A stretch of DNA of 64,000 bases, taken from contig JAKSZP010002696.1 of the NCBI GenBank assembly GCA_022478985.1, positions 1-64,000 of the forward strand, written 5' to 3'. The translations under genes and the position numbers were made by a program. The notes below the pieces were generated by a model. That model searched no databases. It worked only from the letters and a program-made list of their open reading frames with translations, and was not told the DNA's origin. Below are positions 23,032-34,420 of this stretch, piece by piece (position 1 is the stretch's first letter; every line of letters starts with the position of its first letter). Source of the DNA: Massospora cicadina (Eukaryota > Entomophthoromycota > Entomophthoromycetes > Entomophthorales > Entomophthoraceae).

Positions 23032-23046
23032 AGCATTCTTCATATC
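23032..23046. repeat. Target-site duplication of unit 2, right copy
   Basis: AGCATTCTTCATATC, partner of 21101-21115; it lies in the last stretch of the G1 LTR. Confidence 0.8.
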
Positions 23047-23125
23047 ATCTGTCTGTTTCTCAGTGGTGTTATATCTGTGCAATTACCTTAGCAGACTTAA
23101 TCAATACCACAAAAAGTCAACATGC

Positions 23126-25170
23126 TTTAATTGCTTTTGCCATTTAAAAAATGCCTAAAGATCTTACTCAAGGTTAAAGCTTTTTATGACTTGACTTCTT
23201 TCTTCCATATCAAAAAAGCCATCTTGGAGACCCCTGCCAACCTACCCAAACCCACTGGGCCCCATCGATTTATTAATAAGCATTGGCCCAAGTGTTAGCA
23301 GTTACACCCCCAATTCGCCTACCCCTGACTTATTCAGCACTTTTTGCAAAAAAAAACCATACTGTAAACTTTTGCTGCATTCTTCAACTTCAGTCAGCAA
23401 AAGATAAAGCAGTATAGGTCAGGAGGCTTACTATGCTGACAACGATCAAGTGCTTCAAGACCCTTGTTCTAGCGTTAGTTTTATGCCCAGCATCATGGGA
23501 TGTTTTTTGTTAGTTGCGCCTGCAGAAATTGACATACCCCTTTATATACAAGAAATAAAGAGCTTCAGCTTTTTTATTTTTATAGTTGCCACTTACCCAA
23601 ACAAATTTTGCTGTCATTTCCTTTATAGAAAGCCAAGCGCTAGTAGGTAAAACCTTTAAACGTATTGAGCAGTCCCAAGCTTGGCCACAGCAAAATTCTC
23701 CACTTGCTTAACTACAAATTCCCAACAAAAGTTTCCTAGTCATTAATTCTCATTTTGGCTCTTTGGTGGTTTGAGTAGAGATAGTCATTTATAAGGTTAA
23801 AGTCTTGGTAATATTTGATACTGGATCCCCACTTAACGTTATATCCTCCCGACTTATCCATAAAATAATAAATGGCTCCAGACTTGATTCACAAAGCTGA
23901 ATATGGGACATCAATAATTGGACGAATAAGGCAATAGGGACGTATTCTACCTTACTTCTCCAATTTGAGAAACTCTTAATTAATTCCTTGCTATTGCATT
24001 AGAAATTGGCTAGCTATAAGTTGCTTATTGAAAAATTACTGATGCTGGAGTTCAACTGAATTATTAACCATAAAGAAAAATACCTGTCCCTAATAAGTTA
24101 TCAGATTCCTTTTATTTTAACTCCCTGTCAAAAGTAAATGACCCTAAAAAACAAAAATGCCTGCTCAAATAACCGTCCTCCATTAATAAATTCAAATATT
24201 ATGTCTTAGGAGGAAAAACTAAGTTACCCCCTGAGGCTGTGGACGCCAAAGATGGATACCTCTATACGCCTCCATTATATTAAGATACCATCTGGCTCAC
24301 AAGTTATAGTGTATACAGAGGTCAAAAATTTACATCCCACTTAATCAAGTTTTGGAGCTAAGTGGGCACCCAAACCTTTCATCAAAGTAGCGGTGACCTG
24401 CCATGGGATTTTGGATCCTTCATACATGGAATCTATCCTTATCTTACTAGGGAACCTATTGAATCAAAACCTTAAGTCCCTCTGTATGCCCCTAATTCTT
24501 ATGAAAATTATATCCCATAGAAACTATCACAAATATGAGTTTATTTGGCTCATTACTAGATTTAGGGTGATCCCCTTCCCACAATAGCTCTTGATAAAAG
24601 TGAAATAGTAGACAATCTCAGCCCTTTTGAATTCCAAACCGTTGTAACCTCCTTGAGAAGGATTGCAATATTTTTTCCTCAGAACCAAGTGACTATGGAA
24701 AAATGTCAGGGATAATTCACAAATTGAGACTGAGGCTCACCCTCTGGCAAATATTGGTCATACCAAGAATCAAAAGTTGAGGAATCTTAAGTGGCCCCAG
24801 AGTTATGGCAAATGTTAGAAGAGTGTTACTTGTTTCCTCTAAAAGCCCGTGAGCTACCCTGCTCTTAAAAAGGAAAAAGGATGGTGGCCACCATGTTGTC
24901 ATGGATTATTGGTGACTTGTATCTATTACCTAAAATGATAGCTATCCATTGCCACGTATAGATGATTCCTTACTTTTTAGTTGGGTCCACACAATTTTTG
25001 GCTATGAATCTCGCCAGTGGATACTGGAAAATCGACTTGTCACCTGAAGATCATGAGAAATGCGCCCTCATTTCAAGTGAAGGTCTATTTGAGCCCACTC
25101 AAATGCCGCAGGAGTTATGTGATTCCCTTACCACCTTCCAACGCACCATGAATGTACTTTTAGGTGATTT
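23126..25170 (+). pseudogene. Ty3 element K: gag end, protease, reverse transcriptase (broken)
   Basis: Oldest-looking Ty3 remnant. Directly after the G1 LTR the frame reads C-F-N-C-F-C-H-L-K-N-A, probably a decayed zinc knuckle. The protease site DTGSPLNVISSRL is intact in sequence, with its Asp codon at 23817-23819. The RT begins near 24700 and is best seen at 24962-25183: MNLASGYWKIDLSPEDHEK, CALISSEGLFEPTQM, then TTFQRTMNVLLGDL, where LINE I enters. The frame resumes at 63218 with GDLKRFFVLIYLENI, so both parts belong to one element. Stops are abundant, and everything between 23130 and 23800 is hard to read. Confidence 0.75.
25156..25170. repeat. Target-site duplication of LINE I, left copy
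   Basis: ACTTTTAGGTGATTT, identical to 63218-63232, encoding the LLGDL part of the K reverse transcriptase in both places. It marks the two edges of a 38-kb block derived from one LINE insertion. Confidence 0.9.
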
Positions 25171-25264
25171 ATATTTATTTTGAGAAGGCTGACCAGGGGA
25201 TATATACTTCCAATATAGTGAGGATAAAATAATAATTAACTGTGAATAATTAAAGACACCCCAG

Positions 25265-25935
25265 TGTAACAGTTGGGTTGAACTGATCAATACATTTTTA
25301 ACTCAAGATTTGGAAGTCTGAATCTCAAGTCAAAATGCTATTTTGGGGCTTTGAGGTTCATGTGGTCTCAGCGCTGTATTGAGCCCCACCTGAGCTATCC
25401 TTTATGCTCCTAGGGGCGGAAAGAAAAGTGTGGAGGGGCTCCCCAGAAGGGCGACCTTGAAAGTTTGGCCTACAAGATTTTGAACTAGTTCAGATTTCTC
25501 TTTGTCATTTCCTACCCTCACGTGGATCACTCTGGTGGCCTCAAGGCTGCTCTTGCCTTGTCTTACCTGGTATCCTGCAGTGAACCTAATTTTGCATCTT
25601 TAGCAAAAAGTTGGGATTCAGTGGCGAACTGATCCACCAGATACTCTGGTTTTTTCATGTGTCATATGTGGTGCCCTAGGTTATTGTGATTAAATTCATC
25701 AGCGTGTTTATTTTCATTAAAAAAATAAATCAAGGCTAATTTCAGGGTCAAATCCTCACTTACCTGTGAACATCATTCTCATTTTCCAAATTTCCCAAAA
25801 CTCAGGTTGAATTGGTGAGTATGATTAGTCAAAACATTACTTTGAGGGAACCTCATATCAGACAATCTTTTGGCGTCCACCCCTAATCCAAAGACAAGAT
25901 GGCAGTCATTTACTGGGATATTTTCGTCCAATACA
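25265..25935. repeat. Solo LTR S1
   Basis: 671 bp with inverted ends TGTAAC/ATACA, similar along its whole length to S2. Flanks are CCCAG (25260-25264) and GCCAG (25936-25940), a 5-bp TSD with one mismatch. There is no internal region. The family does not match the other LTRs in the window. The orientation is not clear, although AATAAATCAAGG on the plus strand could be a polyadenylation signal. Confidence 0.75.
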
Positions 25936-25964
25936 GCCAGAGGGTTCAAAGCCCCTCTTGTTGT

Positions 25965-26632
25965 TGTAATAGTCGGGTTAAAACAATTGTTACATTATGA
26001 CTTGAGATTCAGATTTCTGAATCTCAAGTTGAAACGCTTTTGGATTTTTTGAGGTTTATGCGGGGTCCAGCACTGGGCTGTGCCCCTCCCGCACTATGCT
26101 TAGGCTCTTAGGGGCCTAAAGAACATTGAAGGAGGGTCTCCCTGGAAGGGAGTCCTTAAAAGGTCAAGCCCACATGATTCTGAACTTAGTTCAGAATTTT
26201 TCCTCATTTCTTGCTCTCGCGTGGGATTCTCTGGTGGCCTCAGGGCCGCCCTTGCCTTGACTTACCTGGTATCCCATGGCGAACTAAATTTTGTATCCTC
26301 AACAAGATATTGGGATTTGGCGTCAAGAACCTTGATCCACCAAATACTCTGGTTTTTTATGTCTCATTTGAAGTGCCCTATGTTATCAGGATTGAATTTG
26401 TCCGCGTGTTTATTTTCAATACTAAATAAAACAAGGCTAATTTTGGGGTCAGATCCTCACTAAACTTTGTTGTCTTTTCTCGCTTTTTGAATTTCCCTAA
26501 ATCTGAGGTTGAATTGGTGAGTATGACGAATCATAGTGCTTACCTTGAGGGAACCTCATATCAGACAATCATTTGACGTACATTGCCAAGGCAAGATGGC
26601 AGTCAAAAACTGGGATGTTTTTGACCATTACA
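25965..26632. repeat. Solo LTR S2
   Basis: 668 bp, same family as S1 (shared blocks such as CTTACCTGGTATCC and GAGGGAACCTCATATCAGAC). Ends are TGTAAT/TTACA, with a perfect 5-bp TSD GTTGT (25960-25964 and 26633-26637). It was inserted in the same LINE 3' UTR as S1 but independently. Confidence 0.8.
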
Positions 26633-28960
26633 GTTGTCTCCAGAACCACCAAGTTTAGGATGATATGGGGGTTTTATGCTGACTAACCTTGGATGCAGCA
26701 TGAGTGAAGAAAAGAATCAATATTTAGGAACCATATGGGGAACCATGTATTGATTGTCCTTCTGTTGTGTGAGGTCATGTTTTCAAACAATTATGCTTGG
26801 AAATGATCCAATATATGGTAGTGAAAACGATTAATGGCTTCTTGGAGGGTAGGCGTGCTCATGTAAATGACTCCAGCACCATAGTATGGATTTTCCATAG
26901 TGTTATTGTTACTACTAACGATCATAAGGATGGATGGATAGGTGACTCCATGTTGAGAGAAAACATGTTTCTAGCCAAACTATAATGATTGTCCATTTTC
27001 TAGGCGGAATAGGCGCATGACCTCTTTCCAGATAGCTACTGATGTTGGACATTGTTTTAAATGATTTACTAGGATTACATATTGGCCACATATTGTGCAT
27101 GAAGAGTGGGCATCGTTCAATTGTTCTGCTGTGCGATATTCTCTCCTCATGCATCTCTACACATGTGCTTGTATCCTGGGTTGTATTAGTGAGAGATGTG
27201 TGTATCTACAGACCATACTTTGGGTCTCTAGGTTGTAATGTATATCCATATGATCCAGGTAATCAATCCTGGCGATGGTACTCAGAATTCAACTTATTAT
27301 GCTATCTGTGACTATTTAACATTAACTTCCTGTCTGTGAGTTAGCCTTGGGCGTCCTCGGTGACTGCTCTTGCCACACATGTGATTCTTACACTCTGCTC
27401 TTCTCATGGCTAGAAGTATTCAAAAGAGTGTACAGGAGTACCATGTGATCCTGCAGCTGTAGAGTGAGACGCCAGATACTAATTGATTTGTTTGGATGAT
27501 CTGGGTTTCTTAATCAGAGCTGATCGTGTAAAATTAGATCTTGCTGCTTTAGACCAGTGTATATCTGTAATATCTGGACTGGTCACCTGAGCTATCCATG
27601 ATCCTAGTATATGGGTCGCTTGCTCTACATAATTAGCTAGCCCCATACCTCCATATCTCCTAGGGCCAAATAGGATTTTAAGGCGTACAGGAGAATTATG
27701 GTTGGACCAAAGCCATCCCTGTATTAAGGCGTAAATTGTATTAAAAATGACGGTGAGAAAGCAATTTCATGGGCTGTAAAACATTTGATTGATTTTTTAA
27801 TGGATTTGAGTATCATAACCCTTCCTGTTAAACCTGTTTGATGTCCATGTAAGGAGGCAATGCGTTTTTGTTATTTTATCTAAAAAGTTGATTTTCCATC
27901 ATGTGTTGGCGTAACCTCATGCTTCTAACCATGTCCTCAAGTGATGGACAGGTCCAGCTGCCAGCTTGGTATTGAAGGGAAGTTCAAGTGGGTTATGCAG
28001 GTCTTTGCCTCCTATGTCTGGTGATGAGCCTTGCTGTTGGATTGGTCTGTTGACACAGGGTAGACGGCGTCCAATGGGTCTGATATTTCCCCAGGAGTAT
28101 GATTTCCATTTTTTTAGTCCTCAGCGATGCATTGCTTATGGATGAGTATTCTTGTACTATCTTCTCAATTCTGCAGGCATCCTAGTTTTGGATATACCCA
28201 CCATGCAGTCATCAGCGAAAGCCATCATTTTGACTGGTAGTTGGCCATAGATATTGATTCCATTAACAAGGACGTTTGTATTCTGGATTATAGGATACAG
28301 ACTAAAATTGTATAGTAGAGAGCTTAGAGGGCCCCCTTGTTTGAGTCCTCTCTGTGGAAAGCCTAGATTAGTTAAAAACCTTCTCCGTGCACAGTCATGG
28401 TGGCTGACTCTGTGAACAACATCACCCAGTTTATGAACTTATTTGGGAGTTTTAATTTTTGAAGGCATTCCTTGAGATAGGTCCAGTTCACCTTGTTGTA
28501 TGCCTTCTGTTGATCTAAAAATACAAGCGCTCCTGATGCTTTAGATTGGCAGACATTTGCAGCTCTAGAATATTGTCCCATATGGATCTTTTCTTGAAAA
28601 ATCCATATTTTGATGGGGATATCACATCAGTTGCAATTTCACCTAATCGTTTGGTCATAATTTTTTGTGAATATTTTAATATCAGTGTTGGTTAGGGAGA
28701 TTGGGCGCCAATTGGATAGGTTTAGTCTATCTCCATTTTTATATGATGACAATGTATGTTTCCTTGCCCTCAGGTAGAAGGCATGTATCCATAATGCACT
28801 TGTTCATGGGAGCTAAAAGAATATTAGAAATGTTAGTAAAAATTTTTATATAAAATTATGAGAAGCCCCATGAGGTCCATGGCATTTCCCTCTTGGTGCA
28901 CTACATTCTGCTTCTCAAAATTCCTCACGCAACATTTTAAATTTTAAGTTTTAAATTTTA

Positions 28961-30873
28961 ATCTCTTTATGCTCAGCATAACTTTCTGAGCAAAATTACA
29001 TGAATTTATAAAACAAATTAAATTCACCTGTTGTAGTTTTGCTCCAATGTCCTCAGATTCTCCACCAGCTGCTCCAGCATGGGGCAGCGGCAAAACTCCT
29101 CCCTCCATTTTCCGTCCAGCAGGAAGACATGCTAGGACTGGTTCACCCAGTCATTCCAAGCCTATGGGACGATTTATTCCGCCCAAGGACCTAGACGCCC
29201 ACCTTTCTCATACCCAAGCGGTACCTTACAGCCCCCTAGTGCTCCCCCGGAGCAACATGTGCTACAGCCTAAGGGTTGAATATAGAAACTATCCTCATAC
29301 CACGACCAAGCCATTATTGAAATGGCATAGGCTGTGATGACACCTTCTGGTTATATTGATTTCCACCCCTACAAGGGGTATTTCAACCGCAGCTTCACCT
29401 GTGAAGCTAATGCTAGCAATGCAGCAACTGTGCCCCTGGTATTTCAGGGTACCCCTCTCCCCATAACTCAGACTTGGCTCCCAGAGGACACCACCTTGGT
29501 GGTTCAATTTTCTGTCTTTCCCACCCACCTCCCCCTGAAGTGCTCCACCAGGAGCTGATGGACGGTTTGGCAGCCTATGGCTCCAACCCCATCTTACAAA
29601 TTGGCATCCCAAATGGGGCCACACGACTTGCTTGGCCTCAGGCATATGCCACAATCAGCCCTGAATTTAATAAAATCGTAGTGTCAATTCCACCATGCAC
29701 TGTCATTCTCTCAGCACCAACTATCCATTTTGGGCCCAAGTCAAGGGTGGGCGGATGATCTGTCCATCATGTTTCAAGTTAGACCACTCAAAACGCAAGT
29801 GCCCCTCCTCAACCATTTCTGGAAGATTAGAAGACTCATCCACCAACCTCCAATCTGCTGCCCATCCTGTAAAATTTCTGTATGGGGCATAATCCTACCA
29901 TCCCCACCCCCAAAGCCTGTTGCTTCAGCTGCACATGCAGCCACCGTTCAGCCTCCTCCTCGCCTCAATACCATAAATAATTCCATTAAACAAGCCTTAT
30001 ATTGAATCCAGTTTGATCCCATGCTTCCACAAATGATTCAACCAAACCTCAACCATACACTTTTCCCCAATCAAATTCAACCAAAACACTGGTAATTATT
30101 GGCTGAAATTGACAAATCAGGTATACTAATTGAAGAACCATCTCTGCAAATTGAGCGTTTTTTAATGCAGAATGGGACGCCAGATACCCCCTCAACTTTA
30201 TACCCCACAGCCAAATGCTGAATCATTTTGCAGTGATCACCACCTTGCTGTCGAAGCAGCTGCAACACCAGATTGTAATCCCCTGTGTAAAGCTGTTGCT
30301 AAATAAGTAGCAATGCTCACAGGAGGAATTCCACCTCCTGTTATTCCCACAACCTTAATTCAAAAAGTAAAATCACGGTGAACCAGTTATACAAAAACGC
30401 AAATGATGCTATCCAGAATGTGGCAACTATAGCACAGAATCCAAAAGCAAAAATAAACTGAACCAACATTGCCACATCCGTTAAACTCCCAGACGCCTGC
30501 ATCAACGCTGAAAAAGCTTTAACTGAATATCTCAGTGCCATTTATCTAGATGGCAATTTCCATGAAATTCCAATTATCAGTGATATCGAGCCCCATACCA
30601 CAGATGCCCCAAAACCATTACTGTCAGCCATGACATGCACTCTAATATGGGAGGAAGAATCTGCTGCTGAAGAGTCTGCCAAAGATAACCCCCTGATCCC
30701 CCTTCCCCTTCTGCCATGGAGGGGTAAGCGGTCGCCGCTGCCCACCTGGTTGGTTTTTTTCAATTGTTTCATTAAATCCGCTCATTAGGGCATTTTTTTT
30801 GAAATAAGTAGTTATGTTAGTTTTAGTTTTAGTAAATGTCCGTTCCCTTGACGGCTTGCCATAAATAGATTAG
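28961..30873 (+). mobile_element. ORF1-only LINE-tailed element, unit 3
   Basis: Close relative of unit 1: the first reading frames (29047-29337 and 29334-29558) differ from those of unit 1 at only a few residues. The zinc knuckle C-P-S-C-F-K-L-D-H-S-K-R-K-C lies near 29760-29800. It shares with unit 1 the stop at 29328-29330 and the one-base deletion near 29530, both absent in unit 2. It ends GTCCGTTCCCTTGACGGCTT then GCCATAAATAG. It sits in the TTTAAA-rich tail of LINE D, and the AT-rich flanks on both sides are consistent with a TSD but too simple to prove one. Confidence 0.75.
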
Positions 30874-32867
30874 TTTTAAAAATTTAAATTTTAAACTTTA
30901 TTCAGGGAAGGTTGACCAGGAGATGGACACTTCCAATAAGTAAACTAACAAAACAAACATCAGCAAGGAGGGCACCCCAGAGAAGCAAACGCTATCTCTT
31001 GTTGCCAGCGGGAACGCCAAGAAATGGAAGGGGGGTTACTTGTGTAGGGGCTTGCGCCACTATTGAACACGTATGAAGGAAGGGGTCTGAAGTGATGAAC
31101 CCAACCGGAAACTAGGATGAGACCAAATGATGGCGACGGGATGGAAGGTACCCAAGCATCCAAGCTTAAAAGTGGTCCACAAGGTGCGACTGGAACTGGC
31201 GTACAGCTTCCTGGAGGGTGGGAGTAGAGCCTGAGATAGCATCCAAGACAACCTTGTGGATAGTCCACATAGCAATTGCAACCACTAAGGCTCTGAGGGA
31301 ATATGGTATAGGGGAAACTAGGACAAGGCGAAGATGTCCTTAGATAGGCTGAAGGGCTGTGCCTGATCCTGGTGAAAGAGATGCTGAACCTCACGCCAGA
31401 TCGCTTTCAAGGGATGGCACTCTTCCAGGTGGTGAACTAAAGTTCCATACTGGTCACACATGACACAAGATGAGGGCAAAGCATTAGAGTTCTTGGCAGT
31501 ATGGTAAACCCATCTCAAGCATTGCCACACATGGGAACAAGTATGCGGCTGCAGAAGAGGGTGGTAGCCGTACTTCCAAATGGCTTCCTTGAAACTGAGG
31601 GAGTAGGGGATTTTCTAACATGTCCAGGTAGTCCGCCATGGCCATGAGAGTGGTCCTTATGGGTATCACATTGTTCAAATGGCTTGCCCTTGTACTTCCT
31701 GGGTGAACCGAGGAGTATGGCACTCCTCTGGGCGGTGTACTCACTGATGAGAATTCTCAACTCAGCATTCCGCATGGAGAGGAGAATTCTTTTGAAGTGG
31801 GGCGACGTCCCATGTGAGCCTGCAGCAGAAGAATGTGAGGCAAGGTAATTTAACAGATAATGAGGGTGGGTAGGATTGCTGAGGCCCACGGCGTGGGAGA
31901 AGTTTGAGTGGGCTGCGCAGGACCAGTGCTGGGCTGAGATTATTGAGTTGGTGACTGCAGCGATCCAGGTGCCAAGTATTTTGGCGACGTGGACCTCAAA
32001 GTTGAGCAGGCCCATGCCACCACTATGGCGAGGGCCAAGCTTGACATCCAGGCGCACTGGCGGTGGGCGGCCTAACCAAAGCCACCCTTTCAGAAAAGCG
32101 TATAATAACTTGAAGAAATAGGAGGAAAAGGCGATGGCGTAAGCCCCAAACCAAACTTTAGAAAGGAGCATAGAGTTGGCTAACACTACCCTGCCTGTAA
32201 AAAAGTTTGGCGGGATTTAAGGGAAGCTATGCGTTTCATAACGTTGTCCAGGATATGCTGCCAATCACCATTGAGGCGTACCATCCCGCCACCAGCCACA
32301 CCTTCAAATGGCGGACTGGACCAGCGGTGGGTCTTGGCACTAAGGGGAGCACAAGCGGGGCAGTGTGGAGTGGGTAGGGAAAGCGAGCCTCTGAGCAAGT
32401 TGCTGAAGCAGGTAGAAAACGGGGCACTGGGGACCAGCGGGCCTGGCTATGGCCAAGGAGAATGATTTAGGTTTCTGAGGCGTTAAGTGCAGCATTACTT
32501 ACCCTGGAGCAAACCTGGATAGTAGCTATAAGCGAGCGTGAATCATGATTGTTAGACACCTCAACCACACAAACATCAGCAAATGCCAACATCTTGATTG
32601 GTGCTTGGCCTTACACATGGACACCAGTAAGGCAGGCATTCACATTGCGAAGAAGTGGGTCAAGGCTTAAGTTATACAAGAGTGGGCTTAGAGGGTCCCC
32701 TTGGCATAGGCCTCTTTGAGGACGAACTACATATGAGAGGAAGCCAGGGCCACGCACAGCCATTGTGGCAGATTCTGTGAGCAACATCACCCAATTAATG
32801 AAATGATAGAGGAGGTGGAACTTGTGCAGGCAGGCTCTTAGATAATCCCAGTTGACTCTAAAATAGG
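30874..32867 (-). pseudogene. LINE D ORF2, 3' part: RT palm/thumb and zinc motif
   Basis: C-terminal half of ORF2. RT block GLRQRGPPSL-like and the SDD region near 32560-32720, the thumb at 31515-32186 (ANSMLLSKVWFGAYAIAFS, GPRHSGGMGLLNFE), and the zinc motif SSCVMCDQYGTLVHHLEEC near 31430-31480. The 3' UTR hairpin GGAAG/CTTCC is at 30906-30934. The frame is cut at 32867 inside the codons for DQQKAYDRVNW by the chromodomain Ty3 element and resumes at 38500. Its thumb region is one of the longest open stretches in the window (223 codons), so decay is moderate. Confidence 0.85.
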
Positions 32868-33572
32868 TGTCAGGGCAAAGCCTGACTTGAAAGATATCCT
32901 TAAAATCAGTTTTTATTAGTAGAATATATGATTAATGCAATCAGCTTAAACAATCGAAGATGATAGCAAAATCACATAGCAGAACGAATAATGAGTCAGA
33001 TGAGTCGATTCAAGCCAATCAAATCTGTATTGAACATCGGAACACCTGGGGCCAGGTCTTAGTAGTCCTAGCTAAGCAGTTGATTACTAGTCTAAGCTTT
33101 GGTTATCTAAGACAAAAAGAGCCTTAAGAATCTAAAGCTAGATTAGAATCAAGTAAGCCTAAAGCTAGTTCAATTAGTCTGAAAAGTGTATATAAGCTGA
33201 TATTTCTAAAATCATTTCTTGCAGTTAATAAAGTTGAGATGCTTCAAAATACTTAATTGATTTACCTGCTTTTGATCATTAGTAAAGTTCAACGATCTTT
33301 ATTATCAAGCTTATATCAATTTAACAACCCTGAAAAACCAACTATTTCCACTAACCCAATTTCGCAATTACCCACTGTCACTGGTATCTTGGCCTTAACA
33401 GGGGTTGAACTAGCTGAAGCTCTACAACCTATATTAGGGCCCAACAGACCTTTATTCACAGCTTTTATATTTTTATCCGCATCCTACCCTTGTTATACTG
33501 GAATCAGCTCAGGCATGGTAAGTTTCTGAGTTGCTATGCCAGAATGGGTTAAAGACATTCCAGTCCCAGACA
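32868..33572 (+). repeat. 5' LTR of the chromodomain element
   Basis: Starts TGTCAGGGCAAAGCC and ends CCAGTCCCAGACA. Contains TATATAAG at 33189-33196, followed by AATAAAG near 33228. The last part is open reading frame continuous with gag except for one stop. No TGG-type primer site follows; the next bases are AATTGACTGCCTACC. Confidence 0.85.
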
Positions 33573-34420
33573 AATTGACTGCCTACCAAACAAAATATCA
33601 CCCCATTCTTTTTATGCTACTAGGCGCAATAGCTCTATATATATTGTTAAAGGCCTATACCAAAATTAAGGCGCGCTTAAATTTTTCTGAGTCTCAATCA
33701 GACAATCTATCAAGGAACTCAGAAAGAGCCATCCAAGTGCAGACTGTGATAGTAGCTAATCATGCTATTCCCTTTAGCTCCACAGTAAACTTATCTGAAA
33801 AGTTGACACTCTCAACTATAAAAAAATGACTGGCTTTATTAAGTGCTCAATTCAAAATTAACCCCAACACTTATCACAATGATGCATGCAAAGTCATGGC
33901 AATAGGTTCCCAACTCACTGGGGATGCACTTAGTTGGTTTGTAAAGGCTCTTGAAGAAGATAAAAGTCTATGCACTGATTATGAGTCTTTTAAAAGTCGA
34001 ATTTTAGCCGGTGCAACACCAGCTGGATCGAGATTACAAGCACGTATAGCTCTTCTGAAGCTAAGACAGGAAGTTCAAGCTATGTAGGATTATAAAAAAA
34101 AATTTGATGCGTTTCATAAAGCTGATTTAGATTCTGAGATGGGTTCACTTCTCTTTTGCCAAGGCTTGAATCACTTTTGTACAGACTGGTTAGACATCAT
34201 CCAATCATTATGCCTCTTTAGGATTTAATTGAGACCACAACAAGTCTGATAATTGAAGCTCTAACTAATTCAAACAAAAATAAGGAAAAGAAACTCATCA
34301 GTGCTAACTATCAACAACGTTGGACCAAAGAAAAGCTATGTATAACTGCCACAAGCCTGGTCATTATGCAAATTAATGCTCAGAAAAAACAGTTTCTGCT
34401 AAATCTCCATTAAAGAACAA
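33536..34420 (+). pseudogene. Chromodomain element gag (broken)
   Basis: Structural protein that would form the particle. The first ATG (33536) is inside the LTR, 37 bases before its end. Residues 26-43 (HPILFMLLGAIALYILLK) form a strongly hydrophobic segment that could span a membrane, which is unusual for gag. The capsid part follows after a frame change: KVMAIGSQLTGDALSWFVK near 33893 and LQARIALLKLRQEVQ near 34043 match the retrotrans_gag pattern. The nucleocapsid knuckle near 34339-34377 reads C-H-K-P-G-H-Y-A-N-stop-C, lacking the first Cys and carrying a stop. Confidence 0.7.

Larger units (their letters stand above)
17383..23125 (+). repeat. 3' LTR of Ty3 element G1, shredded by later insertions
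   Basis: The LTR starts at TGTTGAGAAATATGTATGAC after a purine-rich AAGGGTGAGTAA and ends near CACAAAAAGTCAACA. Its four pieces (17383-17502, about 19416-19521, 20902-21115, 23032-23125) align in order with the F LTR. For example, the last piece shares CTCAGTGG and AGCAGA-TTAATCAA-type sequence with the F LTR end. Unit 1, LINE M and unit 2 occupy the gaps, and TSDs support the M and unit 2 boundaries. The middle pieces are diverged, so their alignment is less certain than that of the ends. Confidence 0.6.
25171..28921 (-). mobile_element. LINE copy I (family 2), 3' segment with RT
   Basis: Minus-strand 3' half of LINE I. RT motifs: LDQQKAYNKVNWTYL and SATMTVHGEGF at 28372-28581, preceded by a block equivalent to GPDGIPYEFY near 28900. 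The C-terminal LDHMDIHYNLETQ-like and CTICGQ-like segments lie near 27050-27280 and match LINE M. The 3' UTR is split by two solo LTRs and ends with the hairpin at 25183-25211 and AAAATAAATAT beside the TSD. The upstream pieces of the same element are at 47069-48022 and 61315-63217. Numerous stops and frameshifts are present. Confidence 0.8.

Noticed and set aside
25936..25964. tRNA T-arm-like sequence (AGGGTTCAAAGCCCCT, a good B-box match) between two LTR-like repeats
   Set aside because: The 29 bp align to the LINE 3' UTR seen in LINE M, and each LTR has its own TSD, so this is leftover LINE sequence and the B-box match is chance.
25265..26632. A compact LTR-29 bp-LTR element (TRIM-like)
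   Set aside because: The two LTRs have different TSDs and the spacer belongs to the host LINE; they are two solo LTRs.
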